Of a stretch of 64,000 nt of DNA, positions 42,412 to 51,850 are shown in pieces (positions within the stretch are counted from its first letter, which is position 1; each line of letters begins with the position of its first letter). The notes beneath the pieces were generated by a model. That model saw only the letters and a list, made by a program, of their open reading frames with translations. It did not search any database and was not told the DNA's origin. The translations under genes and the position numbers were made by a program. The DNA comes from Lachnospiraceae bacterium (lineage in GTDB: Bacteria; Bacillota; Clostridia; Lachnospirales; Lachnospiraceae): positions 1 to 64,000 of the forward strand of contig CABJAV010000007.1 of the NCBI GenBank assembly GCA_902363675.1. Direction: 5' to 3'.

Positions 42412-44772
42412 ATGGCAAAGAGAACAGATAAACGTAAGAAAAAAACAAAGAAAAAGCATCGCTTTTTCTGGTTTCTGATCAAGCTTCAGATTGTTCTGAT
42501 GGTAGTTGTCCTAGCAGGCTTTGGCTATTATTATTTTGGTGGTTATGCCACGGAGGTACAGGCTCTCAAAGAGAAAGCGGTACAGACGGTAGCAGATTCG
42601 GATGACTCCATTTTTATTCCGTCACAGACATGTTCGGTGTATGACAAAGATGGAAAGCTGATATCTGAGCGAAAAGGTACAAAGGATGCGCAATATGTCA
42701 AATACGAAGACATACCACAGGATTTCATTACTGCAATTATCAGTATTGAGGACAAAAAATTTTACAGGCATCACGGGGTAGATTTTAAAGCAGTAATGCG
42801 TGCAGTGAAAGCACGAGTGACTCATGGAAGAATTACGCAGGGTGGCAGTACAATTACCATGCAGCTGGCAAAACTGATGTACTTGAATCCGGATGACACC
42901 TGGCAGTACAAAGTTGAGCAGATGTTTCTGGCGATTGAACTGGAAGGACGTTACAGTAAAGAAAAAATACTGGAGTTCTATTTGAACAATGTATATTTTG
43001 CAAATGGTTATTATGGAATTGATGCTGCATGTCGTGGTTATTTTAACTGTGATCTTAAGGATCTGGATGTGTCGCAGGTGGCTTTTTTATGTGCAATTCC
43101 AAACAGTCCGACATATTATGACCCGGTGACTAATATAGATCATACGTTAAAACGCCGGGATTTGATTCTTCAAAATATGAAGGATGATGGTAAGATCACA
43201 CAGGAACAGTATTACGAGGCGACGAAGGAAGATATTGAACTTAACCGTCCAAAGAAGAAAAATACAGACAAGATCAACAATTATGTGGATACGTACGCCT
43301 ATTATTGCGCAACACGTGCGTTGATGGAGCAGGAGGGATTTACATTCCAGTATTATTTTGATTCTGATGAGGAAAAGAAAGCTTACAACGAGCAGTATGA
43401 TGAACTTTATGCAGCTTGCCAGAAAAAGCTTTATTCCGGTGGATATAAAATTTATACCACCATTGATATGGATAAACAGAAAAAGCTGCAAAGCACGGTA
43501 GATGATACGCTTGCCGGATTTACAGAGAAAAATGATGACGGCACCTACAATATGCAGGGAGCAGCTGTTACCATTGACAATAATACCGGATATGTAGTGG
43601 CTATTGTCGGTGGACGGGATCAGGATTTTAATTCGTACACACTGAATCGTGCATTCCAGAGTCACAGGCAGCCGGGAAGTTCGATTAAGCCTTTGATTGT
43701 GTATACGCCGGCTTTTGAACGCGGATATGATCCAAATACGATTGTCGACGATCACAAATTTGAAGGAGGTCCGTCCAATGCTACCAATACATATGCAGGT
43801 AAAATACCGCTTCGTTATGCTGTGGCAAAATCATTGAATACAGTTGCATGGCAGGTATACGAGCAGGTGACACCTAAGGTTGGACTGCAATATCTTAAGA
43901 ATATGAATTTCAGCAGTATTGTGAAAGATGATTATACACTTGCCACTTCGTTAGGAGGATTTACCAAGGGGGTATCTCCTCTTGAGATGGCATCAGCGTA
44001 TGCCGCATTAGAGAATGATGGTATGTTCCGTCAGCCAAACTGTATCAAATCGATTGTGGATGCAGATGAGAATGTTGTGTATTCTTCACAAATGGCAGAA
44101 GTATCCATTTATGAGAAGGATGCTACAAGAACAATGACAGATGTACTTACAACTGTTATGGACAGTGGTACAGGTGCGGCACTGAAACTGAGCAATATGC
44201 CGTGTGCTGGAAAGACAGGAACGACCAATGATCATAAGGATGGCTGGTTTGTGGGGTATACAAGATATTATACGACCAGTGTGTGGGTTGGATGTGATTA
44301 TCCAAAGTCTATCAGCAACCTCAGTGGAAGTACCTATCCGGGTCAGATATGGAAAGCGTATATGTCTGCGATTCACGAAAATCTGGATCCAATGGATTTT
44401 CTGCCTTATGCAAAACTTTCGGATGAGTTTATTCAGAAAGAACAGGAGGAGGAATCACAAAAGGAGCAAGAGAGGGAGGATCAGAAAGATTCTGAGGCTG
44501 AAAAAGATTCTGAAGCAGACCAGAAAGATTCTGAAAAAGATGAGACAAAGAAGGAGCCTGCAGATACCAATACTTCGGATAAGAACAATAACAGTGAAGA
44601 TACCAATGTTTCAGACGACAGCCAGAATAATGATCAGAACAACAATCAGGACAACAATCAGGACAATGATAATTCGGATAGTAACAATAGTGGGGATGAT
44701 CAAGACAACACTGGAGGCGATGATACTAGTGGTGATACTGGTGGAGACAGTGGAGAAAATACCGGGGAGTAA
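42412..44772 (+). CDS. Class A penicillin-binding protein (PBP1-type)
   Basis: A 786-residue bifunctional peptidoglycan synthase. One membrane helix (about 19-40) is followed by a GT51 glycosyltransferase domain (IEDKKFYRHHGVDFKAVMRA, GGSTITMQLAK). The transpeptidase domain has SxxK in GSSIKP (Ser423), SxN in AKSLNT and KTGTT. The last 110 residues are a disordered Lys/Glu then Asp/Asn/Gly-rich tail, common in this family. It polymerises and cross-links lipid II outside the membrane. GGAGAT-like sequence precedes the ATG. Confidence 0.93.
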   Translation: MAKRTDKRKKKTKKKHRFFWFLIKLQIVLMVVVLAGFGYYYFGGYATEVQALKEKAVQTVADSDDSIFIPSQTCSVYDKDGKLISERKGTKDAQYVKYEDIPQDFITAIISIEDKKFYRHHGVDFKAVMRAVKARVTHGRITQGGSTITMQLAKLMYLNPDDTWQYKVEQMFLAIELEGRYSKEKILEFYLNNVYFANGYYGIDAACRGYFNCDLKDLDVSQVAFLCAIPNSPTYYDPVTNIDHTLKRRDLILQNMKDDGKITQEQYYEATKEDIELNRPKKKNTDKINNYVDTYAYYCATRALMEQEGFTFQYYFDSDEEKKAYNEQYDELYAACQKKLYSGGYKIYTTIDMDKQKKLQSTVDDTLAGFTEKNDDGTYNMQGAAVTIDNNTGYVVAIVGGRDQDFNSYTLNRAFQSHRQPGSSIKPLIVYTPAFERGYDPNTIVDDHKFEGGPSNATNTYAGKIPLRYAVAKSLNTVAWQVYEQVTPKVGLQYLKNMNFSSIVKDDYTLATSLGGFTKGVSPLEMASAYAALENDGMFRQPNCIKSIVDADENVVYSSQMAEVSIYEKDATRTMTDVLTTVMDSGTGAALKLSNMPCAGKTGTTNDHKDGWFVGYTRYYTTSVWVGCDYPKSISNLSGSTYPGQIWKAYMSAIHENLDPMDFLPYAKLSDEFIQKEQEEESQKEQEREDQKDSEAEKDSEADQKDSEKDETKKEPADTNTSDKNNNSEDTNVSDDSQNNDQNNNQDNNQDNDNSDSNNSGDDQDNTGGDDTSGDTGGDSGENTGE

Positions 44773-44874
44773 AAAGTTTTATTTGCTTCGTTTGCTGAAA
44801 AATATGGGTTGGATGAAACAGATTCCTATGTTAAAATAGAGGCAGATAAATACGAGATCCAGGAGGAAGAGCAA

Positions 44875-45816
44875 TTGAAGAAATATGGTTTTGGAGTAGA
44901 TGTGGGTGGAACCACAGTAAAGATGGGATTTTTTGAGACAAGTGGCAAGCTTCTCGACAAATGGGAGATTACAACCAATACGGATGATAATGGAAAGGCT
45001 GTACTTCCGGACATTGCAAAGTCCATTGACAATAAGCTGGCGCAGGAAGGTATCAGTAAGGCAGAAATCGAAGGAATCGGTATCGGAGTTCCGGGACCGG
45101 TAAGAAATGACGGAGTTGTTTTAAATTGTGTCAATCTTGGCTGGGGAATCATTAATGTAGCAGAGGAACTTGGACGTCTCACCGGTCTTGCCGTTAAAGT
45201 AGGCAATGATGCAAACGTTGCAGCACTTGGCGAGATGTGGCAGGGTGGTGCAAAAGGAAGCAAGGATGTCATCATGGTAACGCTTGGCACCGGCGTCGGT
45301 GGCGGAATCATTGTTGATGGTAAAATCGTAGCCGGATACAACGGAGCCGGTGGTGAGATCGGACATATTACTGTGAATAATGATGAAATTGAGCCATGTA
45401 ACTGTGGACAGTATGGTTGTCTGGAGCAGTATACATCTGCAACAGGTATTGTTCGTATGGCAAAGCGTAAGCTGGCAAAAACACAGGATGAGACTTCTTT
45501 ACGCAAATATGAGAATATCACTGCAAAGGATATTTTTGATGAGGCAAAGGCCGGAGATGCAGTTGCACTGCTTCTGGTAGATGAAGTTGGTGAGATCCTT
45601 GGATCTACGCTTTCAAATATCGCATGTGTTGTGAATCCGGAAGTTATTGTAATCGGTGGAGGCGTATCGAAGGCAGGACAAATTCTTATTGATACGATCA
45701 AAAAGCATTATCAGGAGACTTCTTTTAAGGCATGTCGTGATACACGTTTTGAACTGGCGTCTCTTGGAAATGATGCAGGAATTTATGGTTCTATGAACTT
45801 GATCATTAATAACTAA
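44875..45816 (+). CDS. ROK-family glucokinase
   Basis: A 313-residue kinase that phosphorylates glucose with ATP. It has GVDVGGTTVKMGFF, GIGVPGPV, NLGW, NDANVAALGE, LGTGVGGGIIV, the His in GGEIGHIT and the zinc motif CNCGQYGCLEQ. I choose TTG 44875 as the start because AGGAGG lies eight bases before it and the ROK fold begins at once. A longer in-frame ATG at 44809 would add 22 charged residues and lacks a ribosome site. Confidence 0.88.
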   Translation: MKKYGFGVDVGGTTVKMGFFETSGKLLDKWEITTNTDDNGKAVLPDIAKSIDNKLAQEGISKAEIEGIGIGVPGPVRNDGVVLNCVNLGWGIINVAEELGRLTGLAVKVGNDANVAALGEMWQGGAKGSKDVIMVTLGTGVGGGIIVDGKIVAGYNGAGGEIGHITVNNDEIEPCNCGQYGCLEQYTSATGIVRMAKRKLAKTQDETSLRKYENITAKDIFDEAKAGDAVALLLVDEVGEILGSTLSNIACVVNPEVIVIGGGVSKAGQILIDTIKKHYQETSFKACRDTRFELASLGNDAGIYGSMNLIINN

Positions 45817-45833
45817 ACACATTCCTAATACAT

Positions 45834-45883
45834 AAAAAGCGGTTGCACTACTGTGAAATGAGCAGTAGCACAACCGCTTTTTA
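45834..45883. terminator. Bidirectional terminator
   Basis: AAAAAGCGGTTG...ACTACTG and CAGTAG...CAACCGCTTTTT form a near-perfect hairpin between convergent glucokinase and plsC-like genes. Confidence 0.9.
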
Positions 45884-45895
45884 TTTTGTCATCAT

Positions 45896-46642
45896 TTACT
45901 TTGTCTGTGAGGCAAGTTCCTGATTCAGCATATCCTGAATAATTTTCTCACAGTAGCTGCCAAGACGCTTCTGGTCTTCTTTGGAAAGTTCGGATACATA
46001 GATCGGCTTTCCGTAGGTCAATGTAACTTTTGTGGATTTGACCCATGGAAAATGATTCTCAAATATATCCGCAGTACCGGTAAGTACCATTGGAACAATC
46101 GGACATTTGGTTTTCTGTGCAATTTTAAAGGAACCTTCTTTGAATGGAAGAAGGGTGTCCGGGTGTTCGGCATCTTTGTTTCGTGTACCCTCCGGGAAGA
46201 TGCAGATGGAAATACCGGATTTCACCTGATCAATAGCGGTCAGAATGACTTTCAATCCCTGTTTGAGATCTTTACGGTCTAAAAACAGGCAGTAAAGTCG
46301 ACGCATCCACAAACCAAGAATGGGAACTTTGTTTACACCGTCCTTTGAAATGTAGCCGGTCAGACCGGGACATCTGGCATAGGTTACCACAATGTCAAAA
46401 AAACTTCGGTGATTGCCTATGTAAAGAACCGGCTGGTCCGTTGGTACATTCTCTTCTCCTTTTACGGTAAGTTTGATGCCGGAGAGAAAGGAAACACAGC
46501 GGAAGCCCCATTGGACAATTCGCAGCTGACTGATGTCGGCGGCCTGTTTATTGAATTTGGATATGATCCACTCAATACCAAGCACAGGAAGACCGAGCAA
46601 CAGAAATAAAAATACATAAAGTACTACAAGAATGGTTCGCAT
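45896..46642 (-). CDS. plsC: 1-acylglycerol-3-phosphate acyltransferase
   Basis: A 248-residue membrane-associated enzyme that acylates lysophosphatidic acid in phospholipid synthesis. An N-terminal hydrophobic helix is followed by NHRSFFD (HxxxxD catalytic motif), the FLDR block and FPEGTRN. The ribosome site GAAAGAGG lies before the minus-strand ATG. It is divergent from the PrcB-like lipoprotein gene with about 130 bp between. Confidence 0.88.
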   Translation of the reverse strand: MRTILVVLYVFLFLLLGLPVLGIEWIISKFNKQAADISQLRIVQWGFRCVSFLSGIKLTVKGEENVPTDQPVLYIGNHRSFFDIVVTYARCPGLTGYISKDGVNKVPILGLWMRRLYCLFLDRKDLKQGLKVILTAIDQVKSGISICIFPEGTRNKDAEHPDTLLPFKEGSFKIAQKTKCPIVPMVLTGTADIFENHFPWVKSTKVTLTYGKPIYVSELSKEDQKRLGSYCEKIIQDMLNQELASQTK

Positions 46643-46770
46643 TGGTTACCTCTTTCTTTCTGTTATTTACAACATGGAAGTGTTGCTTTTTTATAATTAT
46701 AACCCTTTAATCATCATTATATAAAAATTTATGTATGAAATCAATGCGGATTGCATAAGATAGCATAAGA

Positions 46771-47208
46771 ATGAATAGGTGGATAAAAATGCAGGTAAAA
46801 AAAAGCAAAGGGTTTCAACTGATTTGTGTGCTATTGCTGGTGTCTGTTTTATTATCCGGCTGTACAATACTTCAGAGTCAGAAAAAAGTGCAGGATCTGG
46901 AGTTTACGGTTGTACGTCCGGAAGAGATACCGGAAACGCTAAAAAGCCGGATAGAAAGCAAATTGGAGGAGAAATTTACACTCACATACAGAGATAGCGA
47001 ATATTTATACATAGCAAGAGGCTATGGACAGCAGGAAACGGGTGGATATTGTATTACCGTGGATCAATGTTATCTGAGTGAAAATGCAGTGTGTATAAAG
47101 ACGACACTTACAGGTCCACAGCCGGGGGAAGAAGTAAGTACGGCACCAAGCTGTCCATACATTGTGCTGAAACTGGAACAGCGGGATGAGGAAGTTGTAT
47201 TTGAATAA
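46771..47208 (+). CDS. PrcB-like lipoprotein
   Basis: A 145-residue protein with a type II signal peptide; the lipobox is LLSGC at about residue 31, so the mature protein is lipid-anchored outside the membrane. The remainder (VVRPEEIPETLKSRIE ... YLYIARGYGQQETGGYCITVDQCYLSENAVCIKTTLTGP) matches the PrcB C-terminal domain pattern of protease-complex subunits. The role here is unknown. The ATG lacks a strong ribosome site. Confidence 0.75.
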   Translation: MNRWIKMQVKKSKGFQLICVLLLVSVLLSGCTILQSQKKVQDLEFTVVRPEEIPETLKSRIESKLEEKFTLTYRDSEYLYIARGYGQQETGGYCITVDQCYLSENAVCIKTTLTGPQPGEEVSTAPSCPYIVLKLEQRDEEVVFE

Positions 47209-47233
47209 ACATACAACAAGTACTTATTTACTA

Positions 47234-47262
47234 TTGTAAGAAGTTTATCACTCTGCTATACT
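47234..47262 (+). promoter_or_regulatory. Promoter of veg
   Basis: TTGTAA at 47234-47239 and TATACT at 47257-47262 with a 17-base spacer, 58 bp before the ATG. Confidence 0.65.
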
Positions 47263-47320
47263 AAAGCTACTAGATGTTGTATTATTCTAGAATATTTAGC
47301 TCAAAATAGAGGAGGCAAAT

Positions 47321-47560
47321 ATGGAACAGGCACAAATCAGCAAGGTTCGGGCATCCGTTCATCAGCAGTGTGGTAATAGAGTAAAGATTCAGTTGGATCG
47401 TGGCCGTAACAAAGTTGACATCCAGGAGGGCGTGATTCAAAAAGCGTACCCAAGTGTGTTTACAATACTTGTAGATGACGAGCAAGACAATGCTCCTCAG
47501 TTATTATCATTCAGTTATACTGACATCATTACGAAAGACATTCGAATGAAGCTTTGTTAA
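47321..47560 (+). CDS. veg: Veg family protein
   Basis: A 79-residue small cytoplasmic protein. The Veg pattern is clear (GNRVKIQLDRGRNKVDIQEGVIQKAYPSVFTI, then LSFSYTDIITKDIRMKL). In Bacillus Veg stimulates biofilm genes by acting on SinR; the role in clostridia is not established. AGAGGAGG precedes the ATG. It has its own promoter and a strong terminator that overlaps the next gene's start. Confidence 0.9.
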   Translation: MEQAQISKVRASVHQQCGNRVKIQLDRGRNKVDIQEGVIQKAYPSVFTILVDDEQDNAPQLLSFSYTDIITKDIRMKLC

Positions 47561-47576
47561 TTAACTGGAATATTTT

Positions 47577-47631
47577 CCCTCTCTTTCGAATAAGTATTTT
47601 TATATGAAGTTCGAAGAGAGGGATTTTTTTT
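47577..47631 (+). terminator. Terminator overlapping the next gene's ribosome site
   Basis: CCCTCTCTTTCGAA at 47577-47590 pairs with TTCGAAGAGAGGG at 47610-47622 and is followed by a run of eight T. The right arm contains the GAGAGGG that serves as Shine-Dalgarno of the SPOCS/LysM gene, and the T run supplies the first bases of its TTG start. Confidence 0.85.
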
Positions 47632-49192
47632 GGAATTAAAAAAGCAGATTTTAAAACAGAATATACAAAAAGGCAAAGCCTTCACACAGGTAACATTGGA
47701 TGACGACTGTATTGTAAAAGACAGTAAGCCTGATATTATCAAAATTATACATACCAAAGGCAGTATTATTTTTGAAGAATCAAAGGTAAATAATCAGACT
47801 GTATGGGTAACCGGTAAATTAAAATTTACGGTGCTGTATCGCAGTGATGGAAATGCCGGAAAAGTGGAGACACTTTCGGATACCATTGATTTTGGCGAGA
47901 AAATCATGATGGATGAGATCGAGGAACTGGACACTGTCAAATTGAGCGGAAAGTTGGAAGACCTATCCATTACAGCAATAAATTCACGCAAACTTGCGGT
48001 CCGTGCAGTGGTAGGAATTACCGCTGTGTCGGAACAGCTGCGAGAGGAGGAACTGGTCAGCGGGGCGGAAGGGGAAGAGGATATTCAGCAGAAACAGGAA
48101 AACAGACAGATGCTTCTTCTTGTCACTTCAAAAAAGGACATCTTGCGCACACATAACGAAATGAATCTTCCTGCTGCCAGCCCGAATATTGGCAGAATCC
48201 TTTATTATAATGCGGATATTCAAAACAAAGAGGTCTCTTTATCCAATGATCGTGTACAGGTACAGGGTATGGCACATCTGGATGTGCTGTATAGTAGTCT
48301 TGAGGGACAGCTGGAGTGGTACGATGCCATGGTCCCTTTTTCCGGAACGATGGATTGCGAGGGGGCGGATGCACAGTCTTTGTACTGGATTGTGATTACA
48401 CCGGCAGATATCGAACTGGAGGCTGCTGCAGACTATGATGGAGAGATGCGCAGTCTGCATCTGGATATGGTGTTTGATGTCAGCCTGAAAGTATGGGAGG
48501 AAAAGGAGGAGACGATCCTTTCGGATATTTATGCTTTGAGCAAGCATCTGACACCGGAAAAAGAGATGATGAAGATTACAAAGCTTGTGATCAAGAACGA
48601 GGCAAAACTGCGCGTATCCCAGCAGATGAAACTTGATGAAGGGCAGGAAAAAATTCTGCAGCTTTGTTCCTATGAGGGATCTGCAGATATTGATTCTGTG
48701 GAAGTAATCGACAATGGGCTGAAAGTCGAGGGAGTGCTGAGCGTACATATTTTATATGCAACGGTGGATGACAGTTCACCGCTTGCCCGTGCTTTTGAGC
48801 AGATTCCATTCACACAGGTCATTGATGTACCGGGGCTTCGTAAGGATAATCGTAATATTCGTTATGAATTAGAACCGGGGATGGACCAGTTGCAGGTAAA
48901 TCTGCTGGATAATGAACGCTATGAAATTAAAGCATCTTTATCCATTACAGCACTGGTTCTGGAAGAAGATTATACAGATAAAATCGTAGATGTCCGGGAA
49001 AGTGAACTGGATATGGAACGGCTTCAGAGACAACCGGGAATTACGGGGTATATCGTACAGTCACAGGAGAGCCTGTGGGATATTGCCAGAAGATATCACA
49101 CCACAGAAGAAGGAATTATTGCTACAAATGGTTTAAAGACCGCAAACGTCAAGGCCGGGGACAAAATCATTATTGTTAAAAGTGTTGGCTGA
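47630..49192 (+). CDS. SPOCS (DUF3794) and LysM protein, SipL-like
   Basis: A 520-residue protein with three DUF3794/SPOCS repeats (about 30-150, 185-290, 335-450) and a C-terminal LysM (GYIVQSQESLWDIARRYHTTEEGI ... VKAGDKIIIV). In C. difficile SipL of this build tethers the SpoIVA coat base around the forespore; function here is inferred. The TTG start is accepted because the protein then begins MELKKQILKQNI, which matches my recollection of family N-termini, and no other start fits. The start and its Shine-Dalgarno lie within the veg terminator hairpin. Confidence 0.85.
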   Translation: MELKKQILKQNIQKGKAFTQVTLDDDCIVKDSKPDIIKIIHTKGSIIFEESKVNNQTVWVTGKLKFTVLYRSDGNAGKVETLSDTIDFGEKIMMDEIEELDTVKLSGKLEDLSITAINSRKLAVRAVVGITAVSEQLREEELVSGAEGEEDIQQKQENRQMLLLVTSKKDILRTHNEMNLPAASPNIGRILYYNADIQNKEVSLSNDRVQVQGMAHLDVLYSSLEGQLEWYDAMVPFSGTMDCEGADAQSLYWIVITPADIELEAAADYDGEMRSLHLDMVFDVSLKVWEEKEETILSDIYALSKHLTPEKEMMKITKLVIKNEAKLRVSQQMKLDEGQEKILQLCSYEGSADIDSVEVIDNGLKVEGVLSVHILYATVDDSSPLARAFEQIPFTQVIDVPGLRKDNRNIRYELEPGMDQLQVNLLDNERYEIKASLSITALVLEEDYTDKIVDVRESELDMERLQRQPGITGYIVQSQESLWDIARRYHTTEEGIIATNGLKTANVKAGDKIIIVKSVG

Positions 49193-49249
49193 TATGCATT
49201 AATTTATAGACAGTAAAAAGTATAGAGAAACGTAAACAAAGGAGAGGTT

Positions 49250-50410
49250 ATGGAAAACAAGCGCGATAATGAATACCAGGAGAAACCATACAATTCGGAT
49301 GCACAATATAGTTTTTCGTCACGGAACAGTACATCCAGAGGATACAATTTAAACGGGACATATTATGAAAGTTCCAGCAGTTACGAAGATTATGAAGGTG
49401 TAAAGTCTAAGGAACAGAAAAATGAAAGCCATAATACATATGCATCCGGATCATGTGGGATGGCAAACAATATCACACCGCCTTTGGATAAGAAAGGACG
49501 TCCGCTAAAAAATAAATTTGCATCAAGACTTGCCTGGGGCATTATTTTAATTATAGGATCTTTTCTTTTTGGATTTGGCATGGTGCCAGTTTATATAGCC
49601 ACAATCTTGAGTATTATTGCCATTGTGTTTGCATTCCAACAGAATGTGGCATATACACAGGGAGAGTGGGATACCTATAAACGAAAGGCAAAAACTTCAG
49701 GAATACTGCTTTGGATTGCAGGAATTATCATCATGATCTGGATTGCAATTTTGATTGTGGCAGGTGCATGGCTATATAAGGAATATAGTGTAAGCTCTGA
49801 AATGAAAGACCTTTTCAATTTGCATCAGGACTATACTTATACGGACCCCACAGAAGAGGGGGATGTGCATGAAGAAACATTTAGGGGCAAAGATGATAAA
49901 TTTGAATATAAGAACGGAACCATTAGTAAGCCAGAAAATTTCAATGTATTTACCATTGAAGGAAAAGAAATTTCTGTGCCACTTTCTTTGAAAGAGTTAC
50001 AGAATGCAGGGTTTCAGTTAAAAGACAAAGCTTTGAATGAAACTATAGATCCACAGGACTACAAAATAGCTTCATTTTATACGAAGGATGACCGTTTCGT
50101 TGGGCAATTGACTATTTCCAACTATGCGGATAAGAAAATAAAAGTAAAAGATGGTATTATAGATGCAGTTACAATTACGAACATACAAGTTGCAGATGTA
50201 TCTTTTATTGATGGATTGCGACTGTGTGAGTCTACGGTTGAAGATGCAATGAATATATTTGGAAGTGATTATGATTTAAAAAGTGAGTATGATAATCGAA
50301 TTTCAATACGATGGAAATATACAACAGGATATGAAAAAAGTATCGAGTTGAGCTTTGAAGATGGAAAACTATATTACGCCGATATTAGAAATGGAAAAAA
50401 TATAGAATAA
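49250..50410 (+). CDS. Uncharacterised membrane protein
   Basis: A 386-residue protein. Residues 1-90 are hydrophilic and Ser/Tyr/Asn rich. Three hydrophobic helices occupy about 92-180. The C-terminal 200 residues are an extracytoplasmic-looking domain with strands (FNVFTIEGKEISVPLSLKELQNAGF ... SYADIRNGK-type ending), similar in style to DUF proteins that bind cell-wall parts. No family is assigned. GGAGAGG precedes the ATG and a hairpin follows the stop. Confidence 0.65.
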   Translation: MENKRDNEYQEKPYNSDAQYSFSSRNSTSRGYNLNGTYYESSSSYEDYEGVKSKEQKNESHNTYASGSCGMANNITPPLDKKGRPLKNKFASRLAWGIILIIGSFLFGFGMVPVYIATILSIIAIVFAFQQNVAYTQGEWDTYKRKAKTSGILLWIAGIIIMIWIAILIVAGAWLYKEYSVSSEMKDLFNLHQDYTYTDPTEEGDVHEETFRGKDDKFEYKNGTISKPENFNVFTIEGKEISVPLSLKELQNAGFQLKDKALNETIDPQDYKIASFYTKDDRFVGQLTISNYADKKIKVKDGIIDAVTITNIQVADVSFIDGLRLCESTVEDAMNIFGSDYDLKSEYDNRISIRWKYTTGYEKSIELSFEDGKLYYADIRNGKNIE

Positions 50411-50473
50411 GAAGAGGCTGCATCACGCCGGAGAATTACATCATATTCTCCGCTCGTGAGCAGCTTCTTTTTG
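50411..50473 (+). terminator. Rho-independent terminator
   Basis: GAAGAGGCTGC...GGAGAAT and ATTCTCC...GCAGCTTCTTTTT form a long interrupted hairpin with a T run. Confidence 0.8.
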
Positions 50474-50615
50474 TTTTCCGGTTTTTAATCCATAAGTTGC
50501 GAACCGCTCTTCTTGAGAAAATATTTAAAAAAGTATAAAAGGTGTGAAAAACAGTAGAAAAAAAATGCATTTTGTGACAAAATAGGAGTAGCGATTAAAG
50601 TTAGGGGGGCATTTT

Positions 50616-51848
50616 ATGCATTTCAATAAACAAAACAAAAAAATGAGAAAAGTACATAACCGTATTTACTCTGCTGTATTGGTATTTGCACTTGCAGCTT
50701 CTTTGGCAGCTGGTGCGGTCAGCGTGTCACCGACTGACACTTACGCGAAGACAGCAAAGCAGAAGCGTGACGAGGCAAAGAAGAATTTAAGTGATACCAA
50801 TAGTAAGATTGATAATATCAAGGACAACCAGGTAGATATTAAAAGTGATATCAGTCAGGCTTCAAAGAATCTGAAAAATCTTATGTCAAAACAGAAGACC
50901 CTGAAGCAGAACATCAAAGATAAGCAGGCAGAGGTTGAACAGGCAAACAAGGAGCTGGTAGATGCACAGAACAAGGAAGATGAAGAATACAAGGCAATGA
51001 AGCTTCGTATTCAATATATGTATGAAAACAGTACAGACAATTCCCTGTGGACTGCAATTATCGAGTCTCATGGTCTGTCAGATATGCTTAATCGTATTGA
51101 GTACGTCAGTGATCTCTACCAATCAGATCGTCAGTTGATGGACCAGTATCAGGCTGCAGTCAAGGAAGTAGAAGACTGGACAACACAGCTTGCGGATGAT
51201 ATGAACAATCTTCTTGCATTACAGGATGAATATGAAAAGCAGCAGGGTGAACTGAATACACTTCTTGCAAAACTGGAAAAGAAGAAAGACAAATATGCAC
51301 AGCAGCTTGCAGATGCGAAGGAGCAGGCAAAGGATTACCAGAAGACCATTGATGAGCAGAATGAAATTATTCGTCAACAGGAAGCTGCTGCCGCAAGACA
51401 GAATGCAGCTACTTATGATGGAGGTGGTTCCGGAGCAAGTGGTGGTATGGGTTCCGATTCCTACCTGCAGGATTCTTCTTATAATCCATCCAATGCTACC
51501 AGCGTAAGTGGTGCAGCAGTTGTAGCTTATGCACAGCAGTTCGTGGGAAATCCATATGTATGGGGTGGAAACAGCCTTACAAATGGTGTGGACTGTTCTG
51601 GTTTCGTACATCTGATATATGCGCATTTTGGAATCAGCACCCCACGTTATTCCCAGGCGTTTAAGAGTGTGGGACAGCCGGTGGCTTATCAGAATATTCA
51701 GGCCGGAGATGTTGTGGTGTATCCGGGACATGTAGCTATCTATATTGGAAACGGATGCATTGTAGAGGCGCAGTCTACACGTGCCGGAATTACAAACACA
51801 AGACCTGTAAACTGCCATACCATTACAGCCATCCGTCGACTGGTATAA
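50616..51848 (+). CDS. NlpC/P60 peptidoglycan hydrolase with coiled coil
   Basis: A 410-residue secreted enzyme. A signal peptide (to about residue 42) is followed by a long coiled coil (about 45-260, PcsB/CwlO-like), a Gly/Ser linker, and an NlpC/P60 (C40) domain. The catalytic Cys327 is in GVDCSGFV and His372 in YPGHVAIYIG. It cuts D-Glu-diamino-acid stem peptides; coiled-coil hydrolases of this type are usually controlled by FtsEX. Upstream, TTGAGA (50513-50518) and TATAAA (50534-50539) form a weak promoter, and AGGGGGG gives the ribosome site. I saw no c-di-AMP riboswitch in the 140-bp leader. Confidence 0.9.
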   Translation: MHFNKQNKKMRKVHNRIYSAVLVFALAASLAAGAVSVSPTDTYAKTAKQKRDEAKKNLSDTNSKIDNIKDNQVDIKSDISQASKNLKNLMSKQKTLKQNIKDKQAEVEQANKELVDAQNKEDEEYKAMKLRIQYMYENSTDNSLWTAIIESHGLSDMLNRIEYVSDLYQSDRQLMDQYQAAVKEVEDWTTQLADDMNNLLALQDEYEKQQGELNTLLAKLEKKKDKYAQQLADAKEQAKDYQKTIDEQNEIIRQQEAAAARQNAATYDGGGSGASGGMGSDSYLQDSSYNPSNATSVSGAAVVAYAQQFVGNPYVWGGNSLTNGVDCSGFVHLIYAHFGISTPRYSQAFKSVGQPVAYQNIQAGDVVVYPGHVAIYIGNGCIVEAQSTRAGITNTRPVNCHTITAIRRLV

Positions 51849-51850
51849 TT

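Noticed and set aside
44204..44839. A 211-codon plus-strand frame overlapping the end of the penicillin-binding protein gene
   Set aside because: It lies in another frame of the acidic tail and transpeptidase region, is rich in Arg/Ile from frame-shifted GA-rich codons, and has no ribosome site.
44826..45701. A 291-codon minus-strand frame opposite the glucokinase
   Set aside because: Ser/Pro/Thr-rich antisense of a conserved kinase gene; no start signal.
50474..50615. A c-di-AMP (ydaO) riboswitch before the NlpC/P60 gene
   Set aside because: Such riboswitches often precede these genes, but the leader here is short and shows none of the conserved GGG/hairpin core I would expect.
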